A stretch of 15,234 nucleotides of DNA from an uncultured Oscillospiraceae bacterium (GTDB taxonomy: Bacteria > Bacillota > Clostridia > Oscillospirales > Acutalibacteraceae): positions 1 through 15,234 of the forward strand of contig URCA01000057.1 of assembly GCA_900546265.1 (NCBI GenBank). Reading direction: 5' to 3'. The notes under the pieces were generated by a model, which did not search any database, was not told the DNA's origin, and was given only the letters and a program-made list of their open reading frames with translations. The translations under genes and the position numbers were made by a program. Below are positions 13,220-15,234 of this stretch, in pieces (the first letter of the stretch is position 1; each line of letters starts with the position of its first letter).

Positions 13220-14074
13220 ATGAAGAAAACCCTCATGCTGGGCAACGAAGCCGTTGCCCGCGGGCTGTATGAGGCCGGCGTCACCGTCGTGTCCTCCTAT
13301 CCCGGCACTCCCAGCACCGAAATCACGGAAAACGTCGTCCAGTATGGCGACGACGTTTATTGCGAATGGGCCCCCAATGAAAAGGTGGCCTTTGAGGTGG
13401 CGTTCGGCGCGTCCACCGGCGGCGCCCGCAGCTTCTGTGCCATGAAGCACGTCGGCCTCAACGTCGCCGCCGACCCGCTCTTTACGATCGCCTACTCCGG
13501 CACGCCCGGAGGACTGGTGGTCGTCAGCGCCGACGATCCCGGCATGGCCTCCAGCCAGAATGAACAGGACAACCGCCGCTATGCGATCGCGGCCGGGGTG
13601 CCGATGCTGGAGCCGGCGGATTCTCAGGAGTGCTATGACTTCCTGATCCGCGCCTTTGAGCTCTCCGAAGCGTACCGCCGCCCGGTGCTGTTCCGGGTCA
13701 CCACCCGCGTCTGCCACTCCAAGTGCATCCTCGAACGGCGCGGCCGGATCGCGGAGCCGAAAACCGGCAGCTTCACCCACGATCCCAGGAGCAACGTGAT
13801 GATTCCGGCTTACGCCCGGATCGCCCATAAGAATCTGCGCGCCACGCTGCACAAACTTGAAGAACTCAATGAAAAAGGCGAATTCGTCAAACGGGGCGAC
13901 ATCATCGCCCAATCCGGCAACACGGGTCTGTCGCTGGCGCCCCACCTGCATTACGAAGTCAAGCACGACGGTATGCGGGTAGACCCGATCCACTATTTTT
14001 TCATGGAACTGAATTACCAAGATTACCAAAAAATCATCCGGATCGCCCAAACCGGGATGCAATCGTTCGACTAA
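13220..14074 (+). CDS. iorA: Chimeric frame: N-terminus of indolepyruvate:ferredoxin oxidoreductase alpha joined to an M23 peptidase tail
   Basis: Residues 1 to about 220 are the start of IorA, the thiamine-diphosphate subunit that oxidises aryl pyruvates from aromatic amino acids to acyl-CoA with ferredoxin. Visible are SSYPGTPSTEI (25-35), WAPNEKVAFEVAFGAS (50-65), MKHVGLNVAADPLF (75-88), SSQNEQDNRRYA (111-122), MLEPADS (129-135), FRVTTRVCHS (158-167) and VMIPAYARIAHKN (193-205). A complete IorA is near 600 residues, so almost two thirds, including the TPP domain and ferredoxin clusters, is missing. From about residue 221 the text switches to an M23 peptidase C-terminus. The join is in frame, at or near GAATTC (13880-13885). 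A genuine fusion is very unlikely because the M23 part lacks its first metal ligands. AAGGA precedes ATG. Confidence 0.85.
   Translation: MKKTLMLGNEAVARGLYEAGVTVVSSYPGTPSTEITENVVQYGDDVYCEWAPNEKVAFEVAFGASTGGARSFCAMKHVGLNVAADPLFTIAYSGTPGGLVVVSADDPGMASSQNEQDNRRYAIAAGVPMLEPADSQECYDFLIRAFELSEAYRRPVLFRVTTRVCHSKCILERRGRIAEPKTGSFTHDPRSNVMIPAYARIAHKNLRATLHKLEELNEKGEFVKRGDIIAQSGNTGLSLAPHLHYEVKHDGMRVDPIHYFFMELNYQDYQKIIRIAQTGMQSFD
13880..14074 (+). other. C-terminal fragment of an M23 (LytM-type) metallopeptidase, Bacteroidales-like
   Basis: Residues 221-284 of the chimeric frame contain VKRGDIIAQSGNTG and PHLHYEV with the HxH zinc ligands (H242, H244), then DPIHYFF, the usual end of the peptidoglycan endopeptidase domain. 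The further tail QDYQKIIRIAQTGMQSFD is characteristic of Bacteroidetes M23 proteins. The first half of the domain, with the H-x(3)-D ligands, is absent. The stop at 14072-14074 is probably the true end of the original gene. Confidence 0.75.
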
Positions 14075-14094
14075 GCGTCCGAAAAAACATTTTT

Positions 14095-14134
14095 TTCGCG
14101 AATACCCCTGCAAAAAAATAGGGGCATTCGCGAA
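14095..14134. terminator. Hairpin between the M23 tail and glnN
   Basis: TTCGCGAATaCCCCT pairs with AGGGGcATTCGCGAA around an A-rich loop. A T run precedes the stem on the plus strand, which is a T tract on the minus strand; on the plus strand only TATTTG follows. It probably ends the M23 gene. Confidence 0.65.
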
Positions 14135-14141
14135 TATTTGC

Positions 14142-14149
14142 TACTTTTG
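14142..14149 (+). promoter_or_regulatory. Bacteroidales-type -7 element of glnN
   Basis: TACTTTTG fits the TAnnTTTG -7 box used by the Bacteroidetes primary sigma factor. No clear -33 TTTG is seen at the right distance. The start codon at 14178 lacks a Shine-Dalgarno, also usual in Bacteroidetes. Confidence 0.5.
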
Positions 14150-14177
14150 TCCGTTCAAATACAAACAACGAATCGAC

Positions 14178-15234
14178 ATGGCAATATTACGTTTCAAGGC
14201 GCTTGACGAAATGTCAAAACGGGAGCCGGTAAAAGCCGACCTGCCGGACAAAAAGATATCCGATTATTTCGGCGCGGACGTATTCGACCGCGAAAAAATG
14301 CGTCAATACATCCCGAAAGAAGCTTACGAAAGCCTCTGCACCGCTGTCGACGAAGGACGGCGGATCGACCGCAAGATCGCCAACCAGGTCGCCCAGGGGA
14401 TGAAAACGTGGGCCATGGAAAAAGGAGCAACCCACTATTCGCACTGGTTCCAGCCGCTGAACGACTCCACCGCCGAGAAACACGATGCCTTCTTCGAACC
14501 GATGTTCGGAGGCGGATCGTTCGAAGCGTTCAAAGGCGAGCTGCTCGTACAGCAGGAACCCGACGCGTCGAGTTTTCCCAACGGAGGATTGCGCAACACG
14601 TTCGAAGCGCGCGGCTATTCAGCCTGGGATCCGTCGTCTCCGGCCTTTATCATCGACAAAACCCTCTGCATCCCAAGCATTTTTATCGCTTATACGGGCG
14701 AAGCGCTCGACTTCAAGACCCCGCTGCTCAAATCGCTGCAAGTGGTTTGCAAAGCCGCAGAGGATGTCTGCCAATATTTCGACAAAGATGTCAAAAAGGT
14801 GAACGTCACGCTGGGCTGGGAGCAGGAGTACTTCCTGGTAGACGAAGGCTTATACGCCGCCCGTCCGGACCTGCTGCTGACCGGACGTACCCTGATGGGA
14901 CACTCCTCGGCCAAAGACCAGCAGCTGGAGGACCACTATTTCGGCTCCATCCCCCCACGTGTCACAGCTTTTATGAAAGAACTGGAAATCGAATGTCACA
15001 AACTGGGTATCCCGGTCAAGACCCGCCATAACGAAGTAGCTCCCAACCAGTTTGAACTGGCACCTATCTTTGAGAATGCCAACCTTGCCAACGACCACAA
15101 CCAGCTTGTGATGGATCTGATGAAACGCATCGCACGCAAGCATCACTTCGCCGTACTGCTTCACGAAAAACCCTACAACGGCGTGAACGGCTCCGGCAAG
15201 CACAACAACTGGTCGCTTTGCACCGATACGGGTA
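14178..15234 (+). CDS. glnN: Type III glutamine synthetase (GlnN), 5' part
   Basis: The frame is open from ATG 14178 to the window end, giving 352 residues of a protein usually near 730. It makes glutamine from glutamate, ammonia and ATP in the cytosol. Type III marks include YFGADVFDREKMRQYIPKEAY (30-50), VAQGMKTWAMEKGATHYSHWFQP (71-93), QQEPDASSFPNGGLR.TFEARGY (about 125-147), GWEQEYFLVDEGLY with metal-ligand glutamates, RHNEVAPNQFELAP, and NGSGKHNNWS near the cut end. The sequence is closest in feel to Bacteroides, Parabacteroides or Alistipes GlnN. There is no Shine-Dalgarno; an A-rich leader precedes ATG. The gene continues beyond the window. It belongs to a different organism from the sigK part. 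Confidence 0.95.
   Translation, partial: MAILRFKALDEMSKREPVKADLPDKKISDYFGADVFDREKMRQYIPKEAYESLCTAVDEGRRIDRKIANQVAQGMKTWAMEKGATHYSHWFQPLNDSTAEKHDAFFEPMFGGGSFEAFKGELLVQQEPDASSFPNGGLRNTFEARGYSAWDPSSPAFIIDKTLCIPSIFIAYTGEALDFKTPLLKSLQVVCKAAEDVCQYFDKDVKKVNVTLGWEQEYFLVDEGLYAARPDLLLTGRTLMGHSSAKDQQLEDHYFGSIPPRVTAFMKELEIECHKLGIPVKTRHNEVAPNQFELAPIFENANLANDHNQLVMDLMKRIARKHHFAVLLHEKPYNGVNGSGKHNNWSLCTDTG

Noticed and set aside
13220..14074. A genuine IorA-peptidase fusion enzyme
   Set aside because: Both halves are cut inside their domains, the M23 part lacks its first zinc ligands, and the following gene is from another phylum. A chimera explains everything.

Overview
The first 13.9 kb looks like a chromosome segment of a spore-forming Gram-positive gut anaerobe, probably Clostridia of the Oscillospirales type. 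It carries an uninterrupted sporulation sigma factor sigK, strong Shine-Dalgarno sequences, sigma-A promoters with TTGACA/TATAAT boxes, Rho-independent terminators, a tmRNA with an ALAA tag, an EFR1-type ferredoxin and the start of an indolepyruvate:ferredoxin oxidoreductase. The last ~1.35 kb is different. From about 13880 the sequence reads as Bacteroidales DNA: the tail of an M23 peptidase, a TAnnTTTG promoter element, no Shine-Dalgarno, and a type III glutamine synthetase. The two parts meet inside one open frame, at or near an EcoRI site, so the window is most likely an assembly or cloning chimera at that point.

Layout. 1-145: a cluster of hairpins. 149-871 (-): sigK. 1059-1538 (-): LURP-one-related protein, divergent from ssrA (1656-2006, +), which has a consensus promoter and its own terminator. 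2115-7060: a patchy accessory region, mostly lower in GC, with an M20D amidohydrolase, the C-terminal remnant of a large serine recombinase, a tandem-DUF305 protein, an acetyltransferase behind an attenuator-like leader, and a small-molecule-type methyltransferase. A bidirectional terminator at 7141-7177 separates this from a minus-strand DUF1874-like gene (7224-7601).

7602-8950: an AT-rich intergenic region leads to two overlapping plus-strand genes, an unknown 147-residue protein and a degenerate sigma-70-like protein. 8993-11992 (-): a GC-rich 999-residue right-handed beta-helix protein with about 21 pectin-lyase/POMP-like repeats and two C-terminal InlB-type repeats. 12247-13008 (+): an EFR1 flavodoxin/ferredoxin. 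13220-14074: the chimeric iorA/M23 frame. 14178-end: partial glnN.

No CRISPR array, rRNA or tRNA gene was seen. The genes do not form one obvious pathway. The more interesting pieces are the sigma-like gene pair, the DUF1874-like protein lacking the usual active-site histidine, the attenuator leader, the leaderless beta-helix protein, and the decayed recombinase next to ssrA. The most consequential single observation for a user of this sequence is the chimeric junction.
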